DNA of 64,000 nt from Gadus chalcogrammus. Lineage: Eukaryota > Chordata > Actinopteri > Gadiformes > Gadidae. A program made the position numbers and the translations under genes. Below are positions 24,135-37,527 of this stretch, one piece after another. The stretch spans positions 886,130 to 950,129 of the forward strand of contig NC_079414.1 in assembly GCF_026213295.1 (NCBI RefSeq). The letters are read 5' to 3'. Below the pieces are notes generated by a model that saw only the letters and a program-made list of their open reading frames with translations, did not search any database and was not told the DNA's origin. The stretch's first letter is position 1, and every line of letters starts with the position of its first letter.

Positions 24135-26691
24135 ATGGCAGCAGCTATGGAGAGCTTTTATGCAGAAATTAAGCATTTCCTAGAAACTAGTGTTTACCAC
24201 ACCTTAACCAACACTAGCTCGAAACCAGAGAGCAGAAAGGCAGTGATTCGGAAAGCATCAATAAGATACACGATAAAAGGTAAGTCACACAGTGTGAATT
24301 AATTTTACTTAACTTTACCTTCCAACAATACTTCAAAATAAATGTAGCATGTAAGATAAAATAAAGGTATTATCATACTACCGGGTACTAAAAGCCATCC
24401 TAAATTAGTAGGTTTTAGCCTAGATTTGAACGTCATAGAAAATATTGTCTGTTGCATCTTGTCTGAGGTGTCTTATCATAGCCCTCTTCCTTTACTTTTT
24501 TCCTTCCAAGTACTATTAGTAATATTAGCTGTTCAATTCAATCCATATTTGAAACATTTCAAGGCCTTTTGGACTTTCTGGTGCTGCTTTTAGTCATAAT
24601 ATAACCTACCCAGTTATTATACATACATAAACACTAGGGGTTTAACGTAATTGGCGAACGATCCAACTGCATCGATGCAACGCCCAAACATCGATGCATA
24701 TTGCTGTATTACACGCTTTTATTATTATATATCTCCTTTCGCGGGTGTTTGTGAAACTATTTCTGCGCAAAGCGCCAAGCCACTCGTATTCGTTCATCGG
24801 TTAAACGAGGCAACAGCGAGCACATGTGTGAGCGCGAGTAGGCCTATGCCTAGTTTCTAGTTCCTAACGTGATTAAATGTAGCCAAATCGGGCTGAAAAT
24901 GTGCCCAATCTGGCAACACGGACGGCTTATCTTAACAGCCAAGATGATTCCGAGGGATGTTTTGTTTTTAGAAGAAAACTATCCACACAGATAGGTTAGG
25001 AATGGTCTATGCTCAAAATGAAAGATCATTACAGGCTCTTTAATTTAAGCCATAAAAAACCTTTTGCACTTAAATGCAATTATGTGGCACTTTATTATTT
25101 GTATTAAAAATGGATTGTTTTTGTTTTAAATATCCGGTAGAGCAAAGAAATAAAATGATGAAATTATAATAAAGTTGATGTGAATGTAAGAGGTTGTGTT
25201 AAATGGGCATATGATATCATCTCATATCGATCGCATGCCCCTGAATCGAAATCGTATCGCGGCAGACTTTTGATATCTGCAAATATCGTATCGTTGTCCA
25301 ATGAATCGATATAATATCGTATCGTGATGAAACCAGAGATTTACACCCCCAAAAAACACTAAATGAATGTTGTATTTTCTTGCTGCATCAGACGAGCAGA
25401 TGTATTACAGCTTCCAGGGAAAACCTCGCTTGGTGGTGTGTAACCAGGAGCAAGTCTGTAATGCCTTAAAGGAGTGCCATGACAATCTTGGCTATGGGGG
25501 TCATCCAGGGAGACGCGGAACAACAGAAAAAGTATTGGCGTCCTACCATTGGAAAACACTGAGGGAGGATGAAAATAAATGGTTGAGTGTTATTAGTACT
25601 GAAGGAAATGTTAATTCATTTGATGGAACGGTTCCAGATTGATGGGTAAGACAACTTTAAATGTCACTTCCTACACAACGTTAGTTATACATTAGTTAAA
25701 AAAAAAATTCTGTCACTGACACTCGAAAGCCACGGACAGAGGTTTGCATACTGGACAAATGAGGCCACAGCATTGCTCCAAGGATCACTGCAGCCGATCT
25801 ACAGGATCCCGAAGACCAGAAAAAGGGATCATGAGGTGAGCATGATGTTGATGGCAAGGACACCCAGTGTCATGCTCCTTTTTGTTATAGACTCATTAAT
25901 GCAATTCAGGTTTCTTATTCTTACATGTCTAGATTGATACATAAATAATTTTCCCTCAAAGGTTCAGTTTGAAAAGGCCGACAGGTGCGTCATATTGGAG
26001 GTAATCTTTCTTTTCTTTTTTAACTAGAACCTGTACACCTAAACATCAGGGGAATGTGTTAATAAGCTTGATTTTTCCTGACCTATATTTCACAGATGCC
26101 AATATCTGTGCTTGATGAAATCCTCAAAGAGGTGGTGCTCCAGGAAGGAGATAATGTCTACCTGACATTGGCTCTGGTGTGTACCACATTCAGAGACATT
26201 GTGTCCACCAATTATTTGAGAAGACGGGCACATTTTCAGTGGCTTGACAGTAAGTAATTTAATAGCAGTGGTATACAATACTTAAGTACTGTGGTGTTTT
26301 GAGTATATCTATGGAAATGTGCTCTTTTGACTCACAATTTTGTTACACAGGTGTTGCTACATGGAGTAGGTTTTCTGCAACGTAAATAAAAGCTTTCTGC
26401 ACCATGTACACCATTGACACCTGCCTTGGATGTGGAAGACTATATAAAAACTGCACACCAGGTATACATCTTATACAGTACTTGATAGTGTTGGTATCTG
26501 TGTGATTACACACAGTATCATAACTATGGATTGATCACATCTGTAGAGGTCACTTGTCAGTATGTTTTTTTTCCTTCCTTTTTGGTTTTACAGGATATGT
26601 TGGGACAGGAAAAAGGGGAACGCTAGAAGCAATCTATTCTGAAGCTGAAGATCCGGGATACTGCAATCACTTCTGCAGCCAATTGCAATAG
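24135..26691 (+). pseudogene. seven-exon gene with H2C2 integrase-type and F-box-like regions (broken)
   Basis: Exon model from GT-AG sites: 24135-24279, 25392-~25645, ~25738-25835, 25962-26000, 26096-26249, 26351-26461, 26594-26691. Exons 1 and 2 join in phase as '...RYTIK|DEQMYYSF'. Exon 2 holds 'ECHDNLGYGGHPGRRGT', an H2C2 zinc-binding segment as in retroviral-type and Ginger-type integrases, but the catalytic core that should follow is absent and a TGA closes the frame at 25640. Exon 5 reads 'MPISVLDEILKEVV' and 'LTLALVCTTFRDIV', an F-box-like fold. Exons 6-7 hold a Cys-rich region ('DTCLGCGRLYKNC', 'GYCNHFC'), likely zinc-binding. Exon 6 has an in-frame TAA at 26383-26385. I recognise this combination as a multi-copy fish family but do not know its function. 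Confidence 0.7.
24635..25351. mobile_element. hAT-type MITE in intron 1 of the H2C2/F-box-like gene
   Basis: The ends taggggtttaa and tttacaccccca are near-inverses, flanked by ataaacac (24627-24634) and aaaaacac (25352-25359), matching at 7 of 8 bases. Subterminal 'atcgatgca' and 'gtatcg' repeats occur on both sides. It is non-coding. Confidence 0.78.
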
Positions 26692-27819
26692 GTAAACATA
26701 AGTTTAACACAAACACAAATCCTAGACTAAATTATGTCACTGAAATGTATGTAGGTCCACAAAAAGACCCTTGAAACTAATTGAGTGATGTAACTTATTT
26801 AAGGACCCATGAGATACAGTGCCGTCAAAAGTATTCAAACCTTACAATATAAAAAACTAAATTTCCCTCAGTGATCTCCACTCTGTGCCCTGTAATGACA
26901 ATAATTTCATTCATTTGTTTTATTTTACTTTATTTTTTTAATTGAACACTGAATTTTATCTTTATCGTTTTTGCAAATTTTTAAAACCTATGCCATTTTC
27001 AATTGTGAATGAAGCAAGTACCATGGACATGTCAGTTACAAACTTAACTTCTTGACACTATATCTGCACATTTTTGCTTGTTGCAGATGTCTCTCTTGCC
27101 TGTCCTCCAGCCCCTGCACGTCGAGAGGAGCAGACACCCGTTTGTGCCCAGAGGACATTACTCACATGTTGGACTTTTGAGAATACATGACACTGTTATT
27201 GTTGTAAATATATATATAGTTACATGTCCTTAAGATGTTTGTGTTAATGTTTGTGTTGTTGTTTCTGCATACAAGGTTGACCTGTACTTAGTTAGTTTCG
27301 ATTGAATATGCATGTTAAGTACTACCTTAGTTTGTTTCATTAGTCACTTTTGTTGTACATAGTAACTTTAAATTGTTACCCTTTTTCCACATTTGTATAT
27401 AGTCACTGTTAGTACCGGGAAGCAGTAGGAGTGAGCTGCCTTTTCTTTTGACTTGTTTTTTCATAGTTTAGGATGTTAGTTTTAGTGATGGTCTTTATTA
27501 TTTACTTTGACATAGGGTTTAGGTAGCTTGAACTTCCCTTTAAAATCTAGTTTGTTTTGTTTAATTATTTTGGCCTTGGTTCACTCCGAAGAGAAGCTTC
27601 ATTTTCAGTTTGGTGTATTGTTTGTGTGCTAAGCAGCAATAAACTGCTTGTCATTTTGACTACGCGTGTGTGGACTCCTATATATGTTAGGCAAATAATG
27701 TACAAAAAACATGAGAAGCATTGTGATTTTTCTGTTGGATATGTGTATTTATGCACAAATACACACACACAGATGAGTGAAAAATAGCTTAAAAGTATAG
27801 ATATATAAGATAAGATAAT
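26692..27819. other. 3' region of the H2C2/F-box-like gene
   Basis: After the stop at 26691, a gtaaac donor-like site and a Cys-rich stretch near 27090-27180 ('VSLACPPAPARREEQ') could be an alternative last exon. aataaa occurs at 27639. Otherwise it is AT-rich and non-coding. Confidence 0.35.
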
Positions 27820-27920
27820 CTTATCTTAAGTATATATATATATATGTCATATATATATTTATTATATGTCATATATATGTCATATATATTTATTATACAT
27901 TATATATTATATTATATCTA
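27820..27920. repeat. AT-rich low-complexity stretch
   Basis: Runs of 'atatatat' and repeated 'tatatgtcatatatat'. Contains the palindrome taagataatcttatcttaag just before. No gene. Confidence 0.8.
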
Positions 27921-28052
27921 TAAATAGTCTAACAGTCTAACTGAGTAAATGAGACAAATACACACTCTGAGATAACTGAAAATTTGCGAAATGATGTCTG
28001 TCTATCTATCGTGAAAGTAGAATGCAATTTAGTTTGTCCCAGTTGGGTTGCT

Positions 28053-28137
28053 GTAGATAGCGTATTGTGTGACGTAATCAGCAGACGACGGACCCCGAGC
28101 CGATCTGGAAGCCGAGCCAATGTGGTACCTACACCGG
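28053..28137 (-). repeat. inverted-repeat arm, partner at 23915-23990
   Basis: Reverse complement of the left arm with a few substitutions. Marks the downstream side of the H2C2/F-box-like unit. Confidence 0.78.
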
Positions 28138-28164
28138 CCGAGATAACTACCATTGCATGTCTTT

Positions 28165-28390
28165 ACCTTTTGTGGAAGAGGGAGAGACGTCGGAGAACCT
28201 GAGGCAGTCTATTCATACGCCGGTAAACCATCCCTACGAGAGCTCCCCGCGCTATGGACATCCGGAGGCGCACAGAGCTTTTGGCCGTGATATTATTATA
28301 CAATTATATTATATTATATACTATTATATAAAGAGCTCCGGGAGTCGCAAACGGCAACAATCTCTTTCTCCTCCATGCTGCAGTTCACCC
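28165..28390. repeat. fragment of the TTAA snapback family
   Basis: Shares 'gacgtcggagaacc', 'ggaggcgcacagagc', 'ttttggccgtgat' and 'agagctcc' with the snapback elements at 2866-4532, 43604-45545 and 50509-52483, in the same order. It has neither terminus, so it is a captured internal piece. Confidence 0.65.
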
Positions 28391-29302
28391 CGGACTGCAC
28401 TGTACTGAGTTGGCCGGTTGAACGCTGATTGGCTGTTACGTTACACATGTAACCAGTGGCGGCGCCAGAAATAATTTGTTGCAGTTGCTTAACAGTTGCT
28501 GTATGAATTCAAGAGGTTGCTGGTCAAAAAAAAAAACCTTGATCAAAACACCTGAATTTGGCAGAGGCACGGCCGGGAAGACATTTTCGGCATGGGTTGG
28601 GGTGGTTGCGGTCCCGTACGAGGCAAGTTTACAGTACAGTAACAACACAGACTAATCGCACCAATGTGATTGAGTGTGATCGTATCATTTGACAGTTCAA
28701 CGTGCGCTATCTTTCTCCCTCTCCCTCACACACGCACAGACATAAAGACGTAAAGACACATAGAACAATATAGAGGAAGATCTTTAAGAAGGCCAACATG
28801 AAAATAGCCCAGCGGCATGTACACATTCACTGCTAGTCCAGGTGGCACTGCGGCCACACGATAACAAACAACATAGTTCTCTCAATCAACAGCCCGTCAG
28901 CAGTCCCCCAACTACAAGCTTATCTGTCCTGTCAATAGTGGTGAATTGCACATCTCAGACCCACCGTCGCCACGGTACATTCCAAAGCATTCACATTAGT
29001 TGCGCGATACGTCTCAAATGTAGGCCTATGTGGAACATTAATACAATAGTTGCTATTATTGTTGATACTATTATACTTCATAATACTTCTATTAAGGGCG
29101 GATCATACCAGGCTACGATAAACCCATCCTTTGGCATGAGCCAAACCTATAATCTAGTTCTACTTCAAAACAAAATCACATGGGCCCCAAGTCAATATGC
29201 TGCGACGGGCAAACTTAATAACCAAACGGCCTACCTTAAATCGATGTCTTGATCACAGGACTTCTTGCAATATTCCACTTTAATCCATACGGTTTAATAA
29301 TA

Positions 29303-29365
29303 ATATAATAATAATACATTTTATTTAGGGGCGCCTTTCAAGACACCCAAGGTCACCTTACAGAG
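29303..29365 (-). repeat. LINE 3' tail fragment
   Basis: Read on the minus strand: 'taaggtgaccttgggtgtct', 'tgaaaggcgcc' and a (TAT)n tail. The same tail is found at 42490-42567 and 43480-43575 on the plus strand, as expected for 5'-truncated copies of one LINE family. Confidence 0.7.
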
Positions 29366-29434
29366 CGGTTTAACACACCAACATTGCTAGCAAGCATGTG
29401 ATAACATTGTATTGCTAATTCAGAACTGTGTAGG

Positions 29435-29605
29435 CTACAATATTTTCTTCCGTTTCTTGACCTCAGCATAACCCCCCTCCGAACAACTGCCAAGTCCAAC
29501 ACAAGTCTGGCTATTAACGAGCCCATCCTCAGCCTCACCATCGCGAGTCGTGTTTGAACTTGATTTCTTTCGAAATAGTAAAAACTTGTCCATATTTTTT
29601 AAGCG
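29435..29605 (-). pseudogene. hAT transposase N-terminal scrap
   Basis: About 56 codons beginning 'MDKFLLFRKKSSSNTT', an acidic 'RDGEAEDG' stretch, and a basic 'VKKRKK' end. Basic, Ser-rich starts of this form are common in hAT-family proteins. No zinc finger or catalytic part remains, so identification rests on the first residues and the surrounding hAT ends. Confidence 0.4.
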
Positions 29606-30240
29606 CCAACGAGCCGGCAACGAACATCTCTGACTGATAATCTCGCCGCGAGATGTCCGCATATTTGAAATGTTATTTATTTTTCGTAAGACTATGCTAT
29701 TAATGAAATTATTGTTTCATGTACATTAAATAATAATTAATTAATATTGTACATATTGCTTGGGATAGTTTGTGTTAATTGTGTGTATGTGCGCATGCCC
29801 AACGCTCGGGAACTGGGCACGGTGAGGGGGAGGGGAGGAGAGGAGAGTCCCAGGCTGACTCGTGTTCATTTGAACGACAGTCCAGTCACGGCCCTGAAAT
29901 GTTGACGCTACTCACTGATTATGCATTTAATCTGGTGATTCATATGACAGGAATGGTCGGTATGGTGACGGGTACCGCATTCGGCCATAGGTTTAGTTGA
30001 ACTTATTTAATACCATTTTACGGAAAATGGCATTATTTCAAATATGTTGTTTGAGTTTGACAAAAAATCAGGGGTTGCTCTGGGGTTTCTGAGTAATTGC
30101 TTGGAGTTGCTATAGCAACGGCAAGCAACCGTTTGGCGCTGCCCCTGCATGTAACTCAGTGGCCACGCTGTTGAACGCTGATTGGCTGTCATCACGCCAA
30201 TGTCGCGTCAAAGTTTAAATATTTTTAAAGATTGATAGAT

Positions 30241-30345
30241 TGCGGGGAACATAGGACCCTTTTCTGGGAAAAGGGTCCTATGTTCCATCCCTATGGAAAG
30301 GGTCCTATGTTCCATCCCTATGTTCCCCGAGCGGGGAACATAGGG
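30241..30345 (-). repeat. right array of 'gggtcctatgttccccg' motifs
   Basis: Inverted counterpart of the array at 23700-23880, with copies ending in 'tatgttccatcc' and one clean 'cggggaacatagg' inverted repeat. Confidence 0.75.
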
Positions 30346-30360
30346 ATGACCCCACGGTTA

Positions 30361-31418
<1,058 letters not shown>

Positions 31419-31439
31419 TTGACCTTTCAGATTCTTCAT

Positions 31440-31712
31440 TTCAATTCATTTTACATTTCTGCATTTTCATTTTCATTCAGCTGACACTTTATTTGTTTCC
31501 AATCATTTACATTGCTTAAATGGTGTGCATGTTTAAATTGTTGAATCCATTTAGACTTTTAAACTTTTATCCAAATCCCTTCGCTTGAACTAAGCCGTTT
31601 AACGTTTCTTTATGTTTTAATCTATGTTGCTTTATTAAAAAAATATTTTCAACCTCACTTTGTACTACAGCACTCACCGCATTTTCTGCAGGAAATGCAT
31701 TTTCTAGTTTCA
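31440..31712 (-). repeat. copy of the 'aactagaaaatgcatttcc' repeat
   Basis: Reverse complement of 2404-2700, recognisable by 'ggaaatgcattttctagtt', 'cactttgtactacagcac' and 'aagccgtttaacg'. Confidence 0.65.
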
Positions 31713-32306
31713 GTTGGTCTTCCGTTGAGGCTAGAGCATGATGAAGTCATGTCCGTATTCCGACTCAGTAACCACGTAGACCCTCAAGCCTTCGAAGTTC
31801 TCTGTCGAGATGTTCGCCGCCCGATCAGTAGGGGTTGCTACACAAGACTGGCCTAATCCCATGACACCTATGGTCGGTAAGGTTGTTAATTGCTGTGCTT
31901 CCGACTCACAGTGACGACCGAGAGAAAAAGACTGCTTTACAAATTGGAGCTGAAAAATATTGAAACACATTAGATTAGCCAACTCTTTTGAAAATGGCGT
32001 TGTTGTTGTTGGGAGAGGAGTCAAACCGCAAAAGTGATTCCGGAAATGATGTTGTTAGAGAACCAATCACAGCCCTTGCTGTGATTGGGCGAATATTGGA
32101 GGCGTACGTAGATCTACGGAGAGGTTCTCCGACAGGGTCTCAGACGACGGAGAGTGCTCTCCGTGTCTACGTACAGCGGAATAGTAAAAACCAGCCTTAA
32201 CGGTACAAGCCTTATCATTTTGTGAGCTGAACTCGATTAACTAGATGTGAAAAAATAACTTCAATAACACGTTTCCTGATTACTACAAGTGATGACACAG
32301 ACACAT

Positions 32307-32411
<105 letters not shown>

Positions 32412-32723
32412 ACTGTAGGACTGACTTGATTCAACCATTACAAACACTTCCAACTGCTCAGCTCTATATTTTATCTCAAATGTCTTAACACTGCTGCTTT
32501 AGTGTTTCCTCTGTTAAACACTAAAGCAGTGAGCTTGTGTCTTTGTTGCTCAGATCTACATCGTTCAGATCTACTTTATTTTATTCTATTTCATGATCAT
32601 AATACTTAACAATATATAGTTTGGTTCCGTCGTCCTCCATTGCTCGATTCAACAATACATTTTGGCTTTTTATGACTCCCGGATCAGACCGCAGCAAAAG
32701 CCTTGGACTTTCCTATCGCCAAC

Positions 32724-33993
32724 ATGCCTCTGTACTCGGATATCTCAGGCACGGAGACTGGGAAATGCACAGACTGCACCAAACTGCGACAGACAGTGGC
32801 TTTATTTGAAACGAGACTAGCAGCATGCACCCTTGAGCCCCGAGATGCGTCCGGACAAACAGTGGGGACATAGACCGACCATGAACCCGTCACCAGAGAG
32901 GCGAGCTGTGCATGCGTCGGCCACCCATGCACCCCTGAGCCCCGAAATGTGTCACGGACGGTGCGGACAGAGATGGAACAAGAACCAGTCGCCACGGAGG
33001 CGAGCTGCGCATGCGTCTACCACCGCCACCTCAAGCCAACAAGGGCCCATCTCACAGAAAGCAGATGAACCAGACACTCTGATTATAGGAGACTCAACTA
33101 TCAAGGATATAACCGGTAAGAAGATCAAAACATGCTACTTCCCAGATGTGATGGTTAGTGATATCAACCAGAAACTAGCCACAATCATATTGGAAAACCC
33201 CAAAATCTCACAGATTATTGTGCATGCAGGATTTAATGATATTCAAAGAGAACAGTCAGAACTTCTGAAGAGGGATTACGCTGATCTGTTGGATACACTG
33301 GACAAAATACACATTAAGTCATTCATCAGTGGACCCATACCAGCAGTTGACAGGGGAATAAACAGATTCAGTCTACTTGCACTGAATACATGGCTTTCCA
33401 GAGTCTGCAATGAAAGAGGAAGGGGCTTTATTGACAATTTCAACTTGTTCTGGGGGCGCAAATATCTTTTCAGAGCAGATGGCCTACACCCAAACAGGTT
33501 AGGCTCAAAACTGTTAAGGGACAATCTTCTCTTCTCGCTTTCCCACAAATCTCCATGGTCTGACGCACAGGCCACATTCAAAACACAGGTTGAGAAGAAG
33601 CGAGACTACAGCCTCCCCGACACATCTACTCTGCCACTATCTGCCACACAGATAGCAGACAGACCAAAGACCTTGAAGAGAGACAACTGCCTGCTCGACA
33701 CCATGGACACCGTGCCTTCCCCCATCGCTGATGCTGGCTTGGCGAGGAACGGCCACCCCCCTCCTCTGCACTCCCCCATCGACGATGACCTCCAGCCTCA
33801 TCTCTCCCATAGCCACAACAACAACTCCAGCTCCACTGTCTCCTCCCTTTTCGGTTTTCCAGCTGAATTTAAGAAACTGGAATATGTTGACATCAAACTT
33901 GCATCTGGGTCAATGATAGCATCGCCACGTCATGGCCACAGGCTGATAACACCCAAGCGGAGGGAGCCCAAGCCCCCCCCCCCCCTGTACTGA
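32724..33993 (+). pseudogene. L2 ORF1, SGNH-hydrolase type (one frameshift)
   Basis: The likely start is ATG 32724 ('MPLYSDISGTETGKCTDCTK', with a C-x2-C pair), but that frame hits a stop near 32874. The body is open in another frame from 32833. It shows the SGNH blocks in order: 'LIIGDST' (catalytic-Ser block), 'AGFNDIQ' (Asn block), and 'ADGLHPNRLG' (Asp/His block). These residues are intact. The C-terminal third is Pro/His/Ser-rich and low in complexity. ORF1 proteins of CR1/L2 LINEs with this esterase fold are thought to act in ribonucleoprotein assembly or membrane interaction. The gap to the start of ORF2 is about 90 bp. Confidence 0.8.
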
Positions 33994-34081
33994 TAGTAGT
34001 CCTGAGTATTACTGAGACAAAAAAGGGTTCAGCTGTAGACAAATTATAAAGGACGTTTCGCATAATCTGCTGAACCCAAGG

Positions 34082-36737
34082 TTGCCTACGTCAAAACATG
34101 GCAACTTTTGCATTCCTGCTGTAACCACTAAGAGAGTAAACGAAGGGCAACTTAGACACACTGCTAACCTCACAAATCTCATACATATTGCCTCCAAACC
34201 AAAGACAACCTTAAAGCCTATCAACAACACCTTCAGGATGGGTCTACTTAATGTTAGGTCTCTTAATAACAAATCATAGCAAATTTTTTCGATGACTTCA
34301 CAGAATTATTGTCTAGCATCTCCACAGACTTTGACCGTCTAGTTATAACTGGTGACTTCAATTTTCATACTGATGATTTGAATGACAAGTGTGCAAAAAA
34401 ACCTTTTACCATTTTGGACACATTTGAACTGTCTCAACATGTGAAAGAGACTACTCATTGTAAGGGGCACACTCTAGACCTGGTTATCACAAAGGGCCTC
34501 AATGTTTCTGATCTCTCTGTGACTGATCCTTCCTTGTCTGACCAATTTTGTGTTTTCTTTAATATATATTTTATTCCCGACATACAGACAAAATCAAATA
34601 CTTGCAAAAAACGGTGTATCAATGAAGAATCTTATGTACTTTTTAAAAAGGCCATCTCCTTACTACAACCTCTCAACCCATGTTCTGCTGATGATCTTGT
34701 AGAAAACTTTAATTTGAAAATTTTGAAAGTCATGGATGTCATTGCACCTTATAAGGTTAAAACGATTTCTGGAAAGCAACAGGCACCCTGGAGAAAATCT
34801 ACTTCTGTAACAGCACAGAAAAAAGAATGCAGGAAGGTTGAACTCATCTGGCGTAAAACAAAACTTCATATTCACCATGATATCTACAAAGAGAGCCTCC
34901 GTGCCTACAATTTAGACTTAAAAAGTGCTAGAGAAACATTTTTATCCAATATCATTAAAACCAATACTAATAATGCCAAAGCCCTATTTGAGACTGTTGA
35001 CAGACTGACCAACCCCCCAACACAAATTCCACCTGATCTCCATTCCACGCAGAAATGCAATGAGTTTGCAGCTTTTTATACTGATAAAATTGAAGGCATC
35101 AGACGCGCCATCAATATCTCCACTTCAAACAAAAATGTTGGACTACCACCCTGTTCAGGCAAAAGTAACGTGGCAGGGATGGCATGCTTTAATGTTATAG
35201 ACTCTAAAACTCTTGTGGAAACTGTTACACAACTAAAGCCATCCACCTGTTGCCTTGATTCTTTACCTACCAACCTCTTTAAGAATGTTTTTGACTGCCT
35301 AGCAATAGACATATTGCAGATAGTTAACAACTCTCTCCAGTCAGGCAACTTCCCAAAAGCCCTAAACCCCTTTTAAAAAAGCGGAGCCTAGATACCTCTA
35401 TTATTAGCAAATACAGACCAATATCAAATCTACCCTTCAAAAGTAAAATCATTGAGAAAGTTGTCCTCCAGCGACTTAATCACTTCCTGGTATCAACTGG
35501 TTGTTATGACACCTTCCAATCAGGATTTCGACCCCTGCAGAGCACTGAGACCGCCCTCATTAAAGTTGTAAACGACATCCGTCTTAACAAAGACAAAAAA
35601 AAAAAAATAAGCAAAACCTCAATACTAATGCTACTAGACCTCAGTGCTGCATTCAACACTGTAGACCATACAATACTTTTGGACAGGTTAGAAAACTGGG
35701 TGGGGCTTTCAGGCACAGTCTTAAATTGGTTCAGATCCTACCTACAAAATAGGAACTACTTTTTTTCCATTGGCGACTTTGTATCAGAATCAACCAACGT
35801 GATGTGTGGAGTCCCACAAGGTTCGATCTCAGGACCCTCTTTTTTCAACATCTACATGCTCCCACTAGGGCAAATCATGCAAAATAACAATATTGACCAT
35901 CATTGCTATGCTGATGACACGCAAATCTATGTATCGCTATCACCAAATGACTATCGGCCCATAGATCTGCTGTGCCAGTGCATTGAGCAAGTGAAAGACT
36001 GGATGTGCCGAAATTTCCTTCAGCTAAATGAGGATAAAACAGAGGTAATTGTATTTGGTGCTAAAACGGAGAAGCTTAAAGTAACCCAACACCTTCACTC
36101 GCTGTCCCTGAAAACCTCAATCAAAGCCAGAAATCTAGGGGTTATCATGGATTCTGATTTACATTTCGAAAGTCACATCAAATCAGTTACAAAATCTGCA
36201 TATTATCACCTTAAAAATGTAGCAAGACTTAGAGGGCTCATGTCCACCGAAGACTTACAAAAACTTGTACATGCCTTTATCACTAGTAAGCTTGATTACT
36301 GCAATGGTCTCCTTACAGGTCTCCCAAAACAAACTCTAAGGAAGCTTCAGCTTGTTCAGAATGCTGCTGCTAGAGTTTTAACAAAGACCAAAAAATTTGA
36401 ACATATTACACCAATTCTTAAATCGTTACATTGGCTACCTGTAGGTCAGAGAATTGATTTTAAAATCATGTTGCTAACCTATAAATCCCTACATGGTTTA
36501 GGCCCAAAATATTTAACTGATATGCTTCCACTACATAAGCCTTCTAGAACACTAAGATCTTCTGAGACCAATCTGTTAATTATCCCCAGAGTAAACACGA
36601 AACATGGGAAAGCAGGATTTAGCTACTATGCAACAAATAACTGGAATAAACTCCCTGAGGATTTAAGACTTGCCCCAACTCTGAGCACCTTTAAAACAAG
36701 ATTGAAGACTTTTATGTTTGCTTTAGCTTTCTGCTAA
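34082..36737 (+). pseudogene. L2 ORF2, endonuclease-reverse transcriptase (deleted and frameshifted)
   Basis: The endonuclease start 'MGLLNVRSLNNKS' (34239) ends in TAG at 34277 and jumps straight to 'FDDFTELLSS'. The middle, including the catalytic Glu block, is lost. The later endonuclease block 'VITGDFNFH' and 'GHTLDLVI' is present. The next frame break is near 35350-35375, beside a likely short deletion. From there the reverse transcriptase is open to 36737, with 'RPISNLPF', 'LLDLSAAFNTVDH' (first catalytic Asp), 'GVPQGSISGP' and 'CYADDTQIYV' (the YADD pair). The C-terminus reads 'LQLVQNAAARVL', 'LHWLPVGQRIDFK' and 'NNWNKLPEDLR', as in L2. The reverse-transcriptase residues are intact, but the whole protein cannot be made in one piece. 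Confidence 0.88.
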
Positions 36738-36819
36738 ATCTTAAATACTTTGCCTTTATTTTACTAAAATGCCTTTTTAACTTTCCCTTTATTTTCTATT
36801 TTTTAACTCTTTTGAGAGG

Positions 36820-36880
36820 TGTATAAGGGTTAGAGTCCTGAGTTTGTATTTGTATAAGGGTTAGAGTCCTGAGTTTGTGT
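36820..36880 (+). repeat. 31-bp direct duplication in the L2 3' UTR
   Basis: Two adjacent copies of 'gtataagggttagagtcctg' plus 'agtttgt', followed by looser versions ('ggttagattcc', 'ggttagagtcc') to about 36945. Confidence 0.7.
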
Positions 36881-37527
36881 GTGGGTGGAATTCCAGAATA
36901 AGGCCTTTGGTCTGGGTTAGATTCCTAGAATCTAGGTTAGAGTCCTTGAATAGGAATTGCATGTCATCCAGAGAGACTGTTGATCTGATCTTACAGTTTT
37001 TTCCTATCGTTTTCGGCAATTTACCTAAACCATGTTCACATTCCCTAAACACTTCACACAGTGAGCATACCAGTAGACCATGTGAACCAAACTGTGGTTA
37101 CTTGCCCCTATGCTAAGATACAAATGCTGGCAATGACGCCTTCTTCCAAATTTCATGGATACCTGCCCCAGTCAATGTTCACTACCGGCAAAACGCTGTG
37201 GAACTACAGCATATTTTACCAATGTTTAGATACTCTGTTCAAAACAGTGAACTTTCTGTTCAAAACCTAACTTATCAGTAATTTAGATCACTGTAGATGG
37301 AAAGATGCTGCATTTGGACAGACAAATGAAGTTACATGTTTGAATAAGAAAATATATTTAGTTTATAGTTTATTTATTTTATTTTACAGTAATTTAGATT
37401 TTTTTCCCCCTGTGCACCATAGTTCTTGGTGAATTGGCATGGAATTACTTTTTTTACGTAAAAGCAACACTACATACAATGATCTGTACAAAACACAGAG
37501 GATAAGTTTTGCAATGCAAAACACCTG

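Larger units (their letters stand above)
28454..30147 (-). mobile_element. hAT transposon with 8-bp target duplication
   Basis: The ends cagtggcggcgcca and the inverse of ttggcgctgcccctg are flanked by the exact duplication catgtaac (28446-28453 and 30148-30155). A minus-strand frame (from 29605) beginning 'MDKFLLFRKKSSSN' is typical of the N-terminus of ZBED/ZMYM-type hAT transposases; the rest is lost. A LINE 3' tail in minus orientation sits at 29303-29365. Confidence 0.88.
23683..30360. mobile_element. large inverted-end transposon carrying an H2C2/F-box-like gene
   Basis: The left end (ggtgggagcgtgtctatgtt) and inverted right end (cgtggggtcatccctatgtt) are related. Both are followed by arrays of 'gggtcctatgttccccg' (23700-23880 and, inverted, 30241-30345). 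A second inverted pair, 23915-23990 against 28053-28137, contains 'ggaccccgagccgatctgg' and lies inside. Between them is one multi-exon gene (24135-26691). The right part is enlarged by a snapback fragment (28165-28390) and a hAT (28454-30147), and intron 1 by another hAT (24635-25351). Without these it is about 4 kb. I cannot assign it to a known superfamily. Confidence 0.58.

Noticed and set aside
33276..33581. Minus-strand 101-codon frame
   Set aside because: Antisense to the SGNH domain of L2 ORF1.
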